From positions 2,205,001-2,269,000 of the forward strand of contig NC_015638.1 of the NCBI RefSeq assembly GCF_000211855.2: 64,000 nucleotides of DNA, read 5' to 3'. Below, piece by piece: positions 1 through 8,475 of the stretch. Each line of letters opens with the position of its first letter. Positions within the stretch are counted from its first letter, which is position 1. A model generated the notes under the pieces. It worked only from the letters and a program-made list of their open reading frames with translations. It was not told where the DNA came from and did no database searches. The translations under genes were made by a program, and so were the position numbers. Source of the stretch: Lacinutrix sp. 5H-3-7-4. Its GTDB lineage: Bacteria > Bacteroidota > Bacteroidia > Flavobacteriales > Flavobacteriaceae.

Positions 1-1442
1 TAGGCGAGTTAAAAAACGCTGGATATAAAAGTAAGTCTATTAAAGATGAACTTAGAGATAATTTAATAGAGAAAATTAAGAATAAAGAAACTACATTTAA
101 AGGTGTTCATGGTTACGAAAACACCGTAATACCAGAGTTAGAACGTGCAATTTTATCTAGACATAATATTAATTTATTAGGTTTACGTGGTCAAGCAAAA
201 ACACGTTTAGCACGCTTAATGCTAAATTTGTTAGACGAATATATTCCTGTAGTTGAAGGCAGCGAAATTAATGACGATCCTTTACAGCCTATTTCACGAT
301 TTGCAATAGAATTAATTAAGGAAAAAGGAGAAAAAACACCAATAATTTGGTTACATAGAAGTGAGCGTTTTGCCGAAAAACTAGCAACTCCAGATGTAAC
401 AGTGGCAGATTTAATAGGTGATGTAGACCCAATAAAAGCAGCGAATTTAAAGTTGAGTTATGCAGACGATCGTGTAATTCATTACGGAATGATTCCGCGT
501 GCTAACCGTTGTATTTTTGTTATAAATGAATTACCCGATTTACAAGCCAGAATTCAAGTGGCTTTATTTAATATTCTACAAGAAGGCGATATACAAATTC
601 GAGGTTTCAAACTTAGGTTAAACTTAGATATGCAGTTTATATTTACTGCAAATCCTGAAGATTATACTAACCGTGGTAGTATTGTAACGCCTTTAAAAGA
701 TAGAATTGGTTCTCAAATTTTAACGCATTATCCAGAAGATATTGAAACTGCAAAAATAATTACACAACAAGAAGCAAAACTAGATAAAAGACAAACAAAT
801 AGTGTCGCTATTCCAGAGTTGGCTAAAGATTTACTGGAACAAATTGTTTTTGAAGCCAGAGAAAGCGAATATATAGATGCTAAAAGTGGTGTAAGTGCAA
901 GATTAAGTATTACTGCATTCGAAAATTTATTGAGTACTGCAGAACTTCGCGCTTTAAAAACAGGAGACACAAAAACAATGGTACGTTTAAGTGACTTTTT
1001 AGGTATTATTCCTGCAATTACAGGAAAAGTAGAATTAGTTTATGAAGGAGAGCAAGAAGGTGCTGCAAAAGTTGCATTTAATTTAATAGGTGAAGCCGTA
1101 AAAAGTTTATTTCCAGAGTTTTTTCCTAAAATTGAGAAGCTACAAAAACAAGAAGAAGAAAGTCCTTATGACGATGTAGTATCATGGTTTTTTAATAATC
1201 GTGATGGATTTGAACTTTTAGACGATTTAAGAGATAAAGAGTACAAACATTTATTAGATGCTATTGCTCCATTAGATGATTTACTTGGAGAATACCAACC
1301 AAATTTAGATAAAACTGAAAGCTATTTTGTAAAAGAATTTGTTTTATGGGCTTTAGTAGAATATAAACAACTAAGTAAATACCGTTATACCGAAGGTATC
1401 CAGTTTAAAGATCCATACGGAAGTTTTATAAGCGGTTTATAA
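1..1442 (+). CDS. MoxR/magnesium-chelatase-type AAA+ ATPase, 5' end outside window
   Basis: The reading frame is open from base 3 to the stop at 1440-1442 (479 residues visible), so the gene begins upstream of the window. The ATG at 219 is internal, because the Walker A motif (LRGQAKTR, bases 183-206) lies before it. A Walker-B-like segment CIFVINELPD and a sensor-1-like FIFTANPED follow, then a helical C-terminal part. This arrangement is typical of ChlI/MoxR AAA+ ATPases. In Bacteroidota such proteins usually work as chaperone-like ATPases with a von Willebrand A-domain partner. No such partner lies downstream, since the next gene is convergent, so it would have to be upstream. Walker B has N-E instead of D-E. 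The cellular role is not known from the sequence. Confidence 0.85.
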   Translation, partial: GELKNAGYKSKSIKDELRDNLIEKIKNKETTFKGVHGYENTVIPELERAILSRHNINLLGLRGQAKTRLARLMLNLLDEYIPVVEGSEINDDPLQPISRFAIELIKEKGEKTPIIWLHRSERFAEKLATPDVTVADLIGDVDPIKAANLKLSYADDRVIHYGMIPRANRCIFVINELPDLQARIQVALFNILQEGDIQIRGFKLRLNLDMQFIFTANPEDYTNRGSIVTPLKDRIGSQILTHYPEDIETAKIITQQEAKLDKRQTNSVAIPELAKDLLEQIVFEARESEYIDAKSGVSARLSITAFENLLSTAELRALKTGDTKTMVRLSDFLGIIPAITGKVELVYEGEQEGAAKVAFNLIGEAVKSLFPEFFPKIEKLQKQEEESPYDDVVSWFFNNRDGFELLDDLRDKEYKHLLDAIAPLDDLLGEYQPNLDKTESYFVKEFVLWALVEYKQLSKYRYTEGIQFKDPYGSFISGL

Positions 1443-1453
1443 ATATTAAATAC

Positions 1454-1487
1454 AAAAGCGCAGTTAATTTTAATTGCGCTTTTTTTT
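1454..1487 (+). terminator. Rho-independent terminator after the AAA+ ATPase gene
   Basis: A 9-bp stem AAAAGCGCA / TGCGCTTTT with an AT-rich loop is followed by eight T. It lies between two convergent genes. The minus strand has only a short T tract, so it serves mainly the plus strand. Confidence 0.85.
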
Positions 1488-1500
1488 ATATAAAATGTAT

Positions 1501-2712
1501 TTAAATTAACTTAGTGATAACCTGTGTTTCGCTATGTAATGTTTTATGAACAGGACATTTATCTGCAATTTGAAGTACACGTTTTATTTGTTTTTCATCT
1601 AGATTACCAGTAAGTTTTATTTCTCTATGAAAAGTATCGATTTTTGCTGAAGTTGATTCGCAATTTTCACAATCCTCAGCATGAGTTTTTGAGTATTTAG
1701 TATGTACTTCAACATTTTCAATATCCCAACCTTTTCGTTTAGAATACATTTGAATAGTCATTGCTGTACAAGCAGATAGTCCTGCAGATACAAGCTCGTA
1801 TGGTGAAGGACCAAAATCATTTCCGCCAAAACTCGTTGGTTCGTCTGCTGTTATATAATGATTTCCTACTTTCATTTTAGTTGTAAATCCTTCAGAAGCA
1901 TCTAAACTTGCAACAACATCATGTACGGTATTGATGGTTTCATTTTCTGGTATATTTACATAGCGTATGGCCCAACTAGAAATTATTTTACCAACATAAT
2001 TAGAATCTTCTTTTTTCATTAATAAGTGATCTGCACCATCTATAGAAACAAAACTTTTTGGGTGTCTTGCTGCAACATATATTTCTTCAGCATTTTGAAT
2101 ACCTACAGTTGTATCTTGTGGAGAGTGAATCACTAATAAAGCTTTACGAAGTTTTTGTGCAACGTCTGGCAACGATTTTGTTTCAATATCGTCTAGAAAC
2201 TGTTTTTTAATTGTAAAAGGTCGTCCGCCAATATTAACTTTAGCAATACCATTAGTTTTTATTTCATCAACACTACTTTCTATTAAATGTTGAACATGTT
2301 TTGGATTTGAAGGCGCACCAATTGTAGCAACTGCTTTTATAGACTCTAATTTTGCTGCAGCAAAAATTGCAGCGGCGCCACCTAAGGAATGTCCAATAAT
2401 TAGTGTTGGAGCACTATAATTTTTTTCTAAATAATTTGAAGCATGAATTAAATCGTCAACATTACCAGAGAAATTAGTATTTTCAAAATCACCTTCACTA
2501 TCACCTAAACCTGTGAAATCGAAACGTAATACTCCAAAACCGTTTGCTGTAAGCTCTCTACTAATATTTTTTACAGCAGATAAGTTTTTATTACATGTAA
2601 AACAATGTGCAAAAATTACAAAGTTATGAGGATGTTGATTTACAGGAAGCTCTAAACGTCCAACTAAATTTTCGTTTTTAGCGTTGTTAAAGGTTACTTT
2701 TTGAATGTTCAT
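1501..2712 (-). CDS. alpha/beta hydrolase - OsmC fusion protein
   Basis: This 403-residue cytoplasmic protein has two domains. Residues 1 to about 250 are an alpha/beta hydrolase with nucleophile elbow GHSLGG (Ser109), probable acid Asp201 and His230. Residues from about 260 to the end are an OsmC/Ohr-type domain with the two redox cysteines, Cys316 (in LSACTAM) and Cys387 (in CPVHK). OsmC domains reduce organic hydroperoxides through such a cysteine pair. Fused hydrolase-OsmC proteins are known in Bacteroidota and Proteobacteria. The hydrolase substrate is unknown. The gene stands alone between a terminator and the YdeI-like gene, which is separated by 56 bp and may be co-transcribed. All catalytic residues expected for both domains are present. 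Confidence 0.9.
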   Translation of the reverse strand: MNIQKVTFNNAKNENLVGRLELPVNQHPHNFVIFAHCFTCNKNLSAVKNISRELTANGFGVLRFDFTGLGDSEGDFENTNFSGNVDDLIHASNYLEKNYSAPTLIIGHSLGGAAAIFAAAKLESIKAVATIGAPSNPKHVQHLIESSVDEIKTNGIAKVNIGGRPFTIKKQFLDDIETKSLPDVAQKLRKALLVIHSPQDTTVGIQNAEEIYVAARHPKSFVSIDGADHLLMKKEDSNYVGKIISSWAIRYVNIPENETINTVHDVVASLDASEGFTTKMKVGNHYITADEPTSFGGNDFGPSPYELVSAGLSACTAMTIQMYSKRKGWDIENVEVHTKYSKTHAEDCENCESTSAKIDTFHREIKLTGNLDEKQIKRVLQIADKCPVHKTLHSETQVITKLI

Positions 2713-2768
2713 TTGTTTTGTTTTTATAATCAGTCGTAAAATTGAAGCAGCCTTTCATAAAAGTATGT

Positions 2769-3347
2769 TTACCAGTTATCTCTCGACTTAATATTTGCTT
2801 CGCATAGTTTTATAATTTCGGTAATTCTTTTTTGTTTAGTGGTTTCTCTTTTCGCTTGGTTTAACCAATATAAGTAGCTTTTTCTGTAAGAAGGCGCTAA
2901 GTTTTTATAGTTTTTAAAAGCATTAGGATTGTTATTAAATGCTGTTTGTAGTTGCTCTGGAATAATACCTTTTTCAACAGCATCTAAAGCTGTCCAACTA
3001 CCATTTTTTTTTCCTATTTCAATACTATCAAATCCTTTTTGATGCATTAAATTTTTAGCAATTAAAACTTCTATATGCTTTTTATTTACAGCACTCCACA
3101 CACTTTTGGGTTTTCGTTTACAAAAGTATTGTCTACGTTTTCCGTTACCTAAACTTTTAACAGTACTATCAATCCAGCCATAGCATAAGGCAACTTTTAC
3201 CGCTTCTTCCCAACGCATGCTTTGCTTTTTGTGACTTACTTTATAAAAGATGAGGTAGATGCCTTCGTCATTTTCATGGTTTTTATGTAACCATTCTCGC
3301 CATTCTAAATCTGTTTTAAAATAAAGTTCTTGTTTTGCTAATGGCAT
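2769..3347 (-). CDS. YdeI/OmpD-associated family protein
   Basis: A 192-residue soluble protein of the YdeI family. The family hallmarks seen are the N-terminal WREWLHKNH segment, the ALCYGWIDS motif, the KRKPKSVWSAVNKKH block and a lysine-rich C-terminal helix (YWLNQAKRETTKQKR). YdeI-like proteins have been linked to bacteriocin or peptide resistance, but the biochemical role is unsettled. The start ATG follows the upstream M28 peptidase gene on the same strand by 12 bp, so the two probably form one transcript. There is no signal peptide or membrane segment. Confidence 0.8.
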   Translation of the reverse strand: MPLAKQELYFKTDLEWREWLHKNHENDEGIYLIFYKVSHKKQSMRWEEAVKVALCYGWIDSTVKSLGNGKRRQYFCKRKPKSVWSAVNKKHIEVLIAKNLMHQKGFDSIEIGKKNGSWTALDAVEKGIIPEQLQTAFNNNPNAFKNYKNLAPSYRKSYLYWLNQAKRETTKQKRITEIIKLCEANIKSRDNW

Positions 3348-3359
3348 ATTTAAAAATTT

Positions 3360-4688
3360 TTATCTAAATATTTTATTTGGAAACACAACCATACTTTCGG
3401 TTCCATCTTGCGCCACTGAAGCCACACCAAAAAAGAAATTATCTATAACAATGCCTTTTAATGTAAATGCTTTAACATCACCAACATAACGGCTATTATC
3501 CCAAGTTGGTGAAGTAGTATCTCTCCAATAAATTTTATAGCCTTTAGCTCCATTAACCTTATCCCATTTAAATTTAGCAGATGGCTCTACAATACCACCA
3601 ATAGCAACAGTTTTTGGTGCAGGTGGAGCAGATGCTAAACTAGCCAAATTTATTGCATTTACTGCAGTAAGTTTTTTTGCATAATCGAAATTAACATGCT
3701 CAACAACATCACCATATTTAGTACCGTTTTCTTCGCGAATATCTTGATGTTGCTGTGTGTAGTTTTCATGAGCTTCCATAATTCTAATACCTGCAAAACC
3801 TAAATCGTTAAACGGTCTATGGTGACCGCCACGACCAAAACGATCTAATCTATACACCATCATTGGATTCATTTCTGGCATATATGTTTTTACATTTTTG
3901 TGTATATATCTTGCTAATTGTCTAGAAATACCATCGACTTCACCACCATAAAAACGACGTAATTTGCGTTGACGTTCATTTTCGGTAGGTGGCACAGGTT
4001 CTGAAAATATTCTAAAAGTGCGATTGTCAATAACACCATCAACACCTTTAATATTTCCTATCATATCGTTGTTTAAAATGCCAATAACATCCCAATTATT
4101 ATCTTTTGCATATTTTGCTAGTCCAGCACCACCAAATAAGCCTTGCTCTTCTCCAGATAATCCAACATAAATTATACTACTTTCAAAGTTATATTTTGAA
4201 AGCACTCGAGCTGCTTCAATTGTTCCTGCCATACCCGAGGCATTGTCGTTTGCACCAGGAGCATCTGTAGTGAAATCCATAGTATCGCTGGCACGAGAAT
4301 CTATATCTCCACTCATTATTACGTATCGATTAGGATATTTAGTCCCTTTTTGTATAGCTACTACATTTACAATCCATGCATCATGTGGTACACGATTATT
4401 ACCTTCTTTTCTAACAAAATCTTTTTGATAAAAAACGTTTAAGCAGTTATTACATTCTTTAGAAATAGTTTGAAATTCACTTTTTATCCAGCGTCTTGCT
4501 GCGCCTATACCTCTTGTATTTGAAATGGTATCGCTAAATGTGTTTCTGGTTCCAAAATTAGCTAATGTATTAATATCTTTTTCTATACGTTCTGACGATA
4601 CAGCATCAATAATATCATATATTTTTTGATTGGTTTGTGCAGACAAGAAAGTTGTTAAAAGGAAAAAAGGAAATATTAGTAGTTTCAT
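3360..4688 (-). CDS. secreted M28-family metallopeptidase
   Basis: This 442-residue protein starts with a signal peptide (about residues 1-18, ending LSAQ). The catalytic domain fits the M28 aminopeptidase fold. It shows Asp130 in GDIDS, Asp148 in PGANDNAS, Glu180-Glu181 in SGEEQG, Asp208 in NNDMIGN and His307 in MEAHENY as metal and catalytic residues. The position of the usual first zinc-binding histidine (HxD) is aspartate here (Asp128). From about residue 358 a fibronectin-III-like domain follows, consistent with an exported enzyme that degrades peptides outside the cytoplasm. It lacks a recognisable T9SS sorting tail. The downstream YdeI-like gene begins 12 bp after the stop. Confidence 0.85.
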   Translation of the reverse strand: MKLLIFPFFLLTTFLSAQTNQKIYDIIDAVSSERIEKDINTLANFGTRNTFSDTISNTRGIGAARRWIKSEFQTISKECNNCLNVFYQKDFVRKEGNNRVPHDAWIVNVVAIQKGTKYPNRYVIMSGDIDSRASDTMDFTTDAPGANDNASGMAGTIEAARVLSKYNFESSIIYVGLSGEEQGLFGGAGLAKYAKDNNWDVIGILNNDMIGNIKGVDGVIDNRTFRIFSEPVPPTENERQRKLRRFYGGEVDGISRQLARYIHKNVKTYMPEMNPMMVYRLDRFGRGGHHRPFNDLGFAGIRIMEAHENYTQQHQDIREENGTKYGDVVEHVNFDYAKKLTAVNAINLASLASAPPAPKTVAIGGIVEPSAKFKWDKVNGAKGYKIYWRDTTSPTWDNSRYVGDVKAFTLKGIVIDNFFFGVASVAQDGTESMVVFPNKIFR

Positions 4689-4752
4689 AAAAAATATTTT
4701 TAACTAAAATAATGAAAATATAAGCATTAATTAACTAATACTTAATTAAGGT

Positions 4753-5280
4753 TTATGGTGTTTTTCTAACGCCTAAAAGTAAATCTTTATTAAATTCCTC
4801 ATCACTATTTGCTGTTTTATGAAGTACTGAAATGGCACCTGTAGATTCTAAAACGACTGCTACAACTTGATCATAGTTTAATACATTAGCTTCTCTAAGT
4901 TTAGCTATTAGTTGTTTTTTTTCTACACGAGCATGTTTTAAATTTTCTTCTAAAATAGTATTACCATCCATTAATAGTAATGGTGCATTAGATATTAATT
5001 TGCTTAATGGTTTTATTTTTCGTTGTAACAAGGAAAAAATATAAGTTAGTATTAGTAAACCTGCTATTGCCGTAAAACCATGAACAATAGAAGTAGAGGA
5101 TGTTAGTGTAGATGAAATTATACTACCTATAGCAATTGTAAAGGCAAAATCGTAAGCTGTAAATTTTGCAAACGATCTTAAACCAATAATTCGAGTAAGA
5201 AATATAATTATTATAAAAATTAAAATACAACCTATTAAGGTTTGTAAAATTGGATCACTATTACTGTATAGCCATTTCAT
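4753..5280 (-). CDS. DUF421 (YetF-type) membrane protein
   Basis: A 175-residue protein with three hydrophobic helices in the first 85 residues, followed by a soluble alpha/beta DUF421 domain. Family hallmarks seen are the RIIGLRSFAKFTAYDFAF segment after helix 1, PLLLMDGNTILEENL, and REANVLNYDQVVAVVLE. YetF-type proteins are inner-membrane proteins of unknown biochemical function, linked in Bacillus to sporulation or stress. Length is near the lower end of the family. The gene is separated by 64 bp from the M28 peptidase gene downstream. Confidence 0.85.
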   Translation of the reverse strand: MKWLYSNSDPILQTLIGCILIFIIIIFLTRIIGLRSFAKFTAYDFAFTIAIGSIISSTLTSSTSIVHGFTAIAGLLILTYIFSLLQRKIKPLSKLISNAPLLLMDGNTILEENLKHARVEKKQLIAKLREANVLNYDQVVAVVLESTGAISVLHKTANSDEEFNKDLLLGVRKTP

Positions 5281-5379
5281 ATAAAAGTTTTTTAGTTATT
5301 AGTAAATTGTTGTGGTATACTCAAATTTACAATTTTGAGTAGTTTATATCAATTCTCAAAAACTAAAGTTTAGTTAATA

Positions 5380-5412
5380 AAAAAAGCCAATACTTTGGGA
5401 GTATTGACTTTA
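5380..5412 (-). terminator. terminator of the fadNAE operon
   Basis: On the minus strand a 12-bp stem (AAAGTCAATACT / AGTATTGGCTTT, one G-T pair) with loop CCCAA runs into a T tract. It lies 27 bp after the fadE stop. Confidence 0.8.
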
Positions 5413-5438
5413 TTTCCTACTAAATAATTAAAACTAGA

Positions 5439-7247
5439 TTAAAAACAGTATTTATTTTCTGCTTTTACTTTTTCCGCGATTTCGTTACGTAGATCAACAA
5501 TATCCGGATAATTTGTATATTTCGTGAAACGTTTAAGTCCCATTAACATCATGCGTTGTTCATCACCTTCAGCAAAAGAAATGATACTTTCTTTTCCTTT
5601 ACCTTCAACAATACTTACTGCATTGTATAAGTATAATTTAGACATGGCAATTTGTACAGCTTGTTCTTTTTCACTTGTACGTTTAGCGTTTTTCTCAGTT
5701 CTTAAAATTGTAGATTCTGCCATGTAGATTTCAATTAAAATATCAGCAGCTGCAATTAATAACTGTTGGTGCTCTTCTAAATCTGGTCCAAATTTTTGAA
5801 CAGCGGCACCAGCAACCATTAAGAATACTTTTTTAAGTTTAGCTATCATTGCCTTCTCCTCAGAGAATAACTCAGAGTAATCTGGTGTATCAAAAGAAGG
5901 AATACCCATTAATTCTTGCTGTACAGCTTGTGCAGGATTTAATAAATCTACATGACCTTTCATTGCTTTTTTAACAAGCATACCAACAGAAAGCATTCTA
6001 TTAATTTCGTTTGTTCCTTCGTAAATACGAGCAATTCTAGCATCTCTCCATGCGGCTTCCATTGGAGTTTCTTCTGAGAATCCCATACCACCAAATATTT
6101 GAATACCTTCATCTGCACAACTTTGTACATCTTCAGATACAGCAACTTTTAAAATAGAGCATTCAATTGCATATTCTTCTACACCTTTAAGTTCTGCTTC
6201 TTGGTGCGTATTTCCTGCAGCTTCACGCATTGCAATACGATCTTCAATGTTTTTAGCAGCTCTATATGTTGCAGATTCTCCAGCATAAGCATTAGTTGCC
6301 ATTTCGGCTAACTTAACTTTAATTGCACCAAAGTCTGAAATAGGTGTTTTAAATTGTTTTCTTTCGTTTGCGTACTGTACGCCAGTTGTTAAAATTCTTC
6401 TTTGAGAATCTAAACAAGCAGCAGCTAATTTTATACGACCAACGTTTAATGCATTCATTGCGATTTTAAAACCTTCACCACGACCAGCTAACATATTTTC
6501 TACTGGTACTTTAGTATCGTTAAAAAATACCTGACGCGTAGAACTTGCACGAATACCTAATTTATGTTCTTCTTCGCCCAATGTTATTCCATTAGCATTT
6601 TCAGGATCGTATTCAACTATAAAACCAGTAATATTTTTATCGTCTTCAATACGAGCAAAAACAATCATCACACTACAGAATCCTGCATTTGAGATCCACA
6701 TTTTTTGCCCATTAATTTTATAAGACTTGCCATCTTCTGTAAGTTCTGCTGTAGTTTTTCCAGAGTTAGCATCAGATCCTGCACCTGGCTCTGTTAAACA
6801 ATAAGCACCAAACCATTCACCAGAGGCTAGTTTAGGTACATATTTTTGTTTTTGAGCTTCTGTACCATATAAAGTAATTGGCATAGTACCAATACCTGTA
6901 TGCGCTCCAAAAGCAGTACTAAAAGAACCTGTACCAGAAGAAATATAATCACAAGTTAAACAGGTAGAAACAAAGCCCATTCCTAATCCGCCATAAGCTT
7001 CAGGTACGGCTACGCCTAAAAATCCCATTTCTCCAGCTTTACGCATAACTTCTTCAGTTAAAGCATAATCTTTAGCTTCAAATCTTGGTTTGTGAGCAAT
7101 AATTTCACGTTCGTTGAATTCCATTACGGATTCTTTCATCATGTTTTGCTCTTCTGAAAAATCTTCAGGAGTAAAAACATCTTCGCATTTTGTTTCTTTT
7201 ACTAAGAATTGACCTCCACGTAGGATATCTTTTTCTGTATCTGCCAT
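5439..7247 (-). CDS. fadE: acyl-CoA dehydrogenase, FadE-type
   Basis: This 602-residue flavoenzyme catalyses the first oxidation of fatty-acid beta-oxidation (acyl-CoA to trans-2-enoyl-CoA). The N-terminal helical domain is followed by the FAD/substrate motif YCLTEPGAGSDANS and KMWISNAGF. The C-terminal helical domain holds RIYEGTNEINR with the catalytic glutamate. A C-terminal extension of about 150 residues beyond the 380-400-residue core matches the long FadE class seen in Bacillus (about 594 residues). It is the last gene of marR-fadN-fadA-fadE, 28 bp downstream of fadA and ending at a terminator. Confidence 0.93.
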   Translation of the reverse strand: MADTEKDILRGGQFLVKETKCEDVFTPEDFSEEQNMMKESVMEFNEREIIAHKPRFEAKDYALTEEVMRKAGEMGFLGVAVPEAYGGLGMGFVSTCLTCDYISSGTGSFSTAFGAHTGIGTMPITLYGTEAQKQKYVPKLASGEWFGAYCLTEPGAGSDANSGKTTAELTEDGKSYKINGQKMWISNAGFCSVMIVFARIEDDKNITGFIVEYDPENANGITLGEEEHKLGIRASSTRQVFFNDTKVPVENMLAGRGEGFKIAMNALNVGRIKLAAACLDSQRRILTTGVQYANERKQFKTPISDFGAIKVKLAEMATNAYAGESATYRAAKNIEDRIAMREAAGNTHQEAELKGVEEYAIECSILKVAVSEDVQSCADEGIQIFGGMGFSEETPMEAAWRDARIARIYEGTNEINRMLSVGMLVKKAMKGHVDLLNPAQAVQQELMGIPSFDTPDYSELFSEEKAMIAKLKKVFLMVAGAAVQKFGPDLEEHQQLLIAAADILIEIYMAESTILRTEKNAKRTSEKEQAVQIAMSKLYLYNAVSIVEGKGKESIISFAEGDEQRMMLMGLKRFTKYTNYPDIVDLRNEIAEKVKAENKYCF

Positions 7248-7275
7248 TTTATAGTATTGTATTAAGTTCTTTTAA

Positions 7276-8469
7276 TTAATTTAAAAATTCGAATAGTCCA
7301 CAAGCACCTTGACCTGTACCAACACACATAGTTACTGCTCCATATTTTCCTTTCATGTCTCGCTTACGCATTTCATCAAAAAGCTGAACAGAAAGTTTTG
7401 CTCCAGTACATCCTAATGGGTGACCAAGTGCAATAGCTCCACCATTTACATTTATAATATCTTGGTTAAGGTCTAATTCGCGAATTACAGCTAAAGATTG
7501 TGAAGCAAAAGCTTCGTTTAATTCTATTAATGCTAAATCGTCTTGTTTTAAACCAGCTTGTTTTAATGCTTTTGGAATTGCTTTTACTGGTCCAATTCCC
7601 ATGATACGAGGTTCAACTCCTGCAGCGGCATAATTTACCATTCTTGCTACTGGTTCAAGGCCTAACTCTTTAACCATATCTTCGCTCATAACCATTACAA
7701 ATGCAGCGCCATCACTCATTTGAGATGAGTTTCCTGCGGTAACACTTCCTCCAGCAGCAAATACTGCTCTTAGTTTTGCTAGTGCTTCTTTGTTTGTTCC
7801 TGCTCTTGGTCCTTCGTCTTTAGTTACAGTATAAGATTTTGTTGCTTTTTTACCGTTAGCATCTATATATGTTTGTTCTACATCTATAGGTACAATTTGA
7901 TCTTGAAAACGGTCTTCGGCTAAAGCTCTTAAAGCTTTCATATGTGAATTGTAAGCAAATTCATCTTGGTCTTCACGAGATACGTTAAATTGCTTTGCTA
8001 CTGCTTCAGCAGTGTTTCCCATTCCCCAATAGTAATCTTCATGACCTGCTTTTACAATGGCATCGTAATTTAATTCTGGTTTAAAACCTGTCATAGGAAC
8101 ACTACTCATACTTTCTGCTCCACCGGCAATAATACAATCTGCCATTCCAGCTTGTATTTTTGCAGTTGCCATACCAATAGTTTCTACTCCAGAAGAGCAA
8201 AAACGGTTTACAGTCACTCCAGGAACATCTACAACATCTAATCCCATTAAAGAGATTAGACGTGCCATATTTAATCCTTGAGATCCTTCTGGCATTGCAT
8301 TTCCAACAATAACATCGTCAATACGTTTAGGGTCTAAGTTTGGCAATTCTTTCATCATATATTTGATGGTTTCTGCTGCCAATTCATCTGTTCTTTTAAA
8401 ACGGAACACGCCTTTTGGTGCTTTACCAACTGCTGTTCTATATGCTTTTACTATATATGCTGTTTTCAT
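7276..8469 (-). CDS. fadA: acetyl-CoA acyltransferase (3-ketoacyl-CoA thiolase)
   Basis: This 397-residue thiolase cleaves 3-ketoacyl-CoA with CoA in the last step of beta-oxidation. The nucleophilic cysteine lies in VNRFCSSGVET, the active-site histidine in NGGAIALGHPLGCTGA, and the second cysteine in CVGTGQGACG. All three catalytic elements are intact and the length is standard. It starts 6 bp downstream of fadN and is followed by fadE, so the three enzymes of the cycle are translated from one message. Confidence 0.95.
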   Translation of the reverse strand: MKTAYIVKAYRTAVGKAPKGVFRFKRTDELAAETIKYMMKELPNLDPKRIDDVIVGNAMPEGSQGLNMARLISLMGLDVVDVPGVTVNRFCSSGVETIGMATAKIQAGMADCIIAGGAESMSSVPMTGFKPELNYDAIVKAGHEDYYWGMGNTAEAVAKQFNVSREDQDEFAYNSHMKALRALAEDRFQDQIVPIDVEQTYIDANGKKATKSYTVTKDEGPRAGTNKEALAKLRAVFAAGGSVTAGNSSQMSDGAAFVMVMSEDMVKELGLEPVARMVNYAAAGVEPRIMGIGPVKAIPKALKQAGLKQDDLALIELNEAFASQSLAVIRELDLNQDIINVNGGAIALGHPLGCTGAKLSVQLFDEMRKRDMKGKYGAVTMCVGTGQGACGLFEFLN

Positions 8470-8475
8470 TTTTTC

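Noticed and set aside
219-1442. ATG at 219 as the true start of the AAA+ ATPase
   Set aside because: The Walker A motif lies upstream in the same open frame, so the gene starts outside the window.
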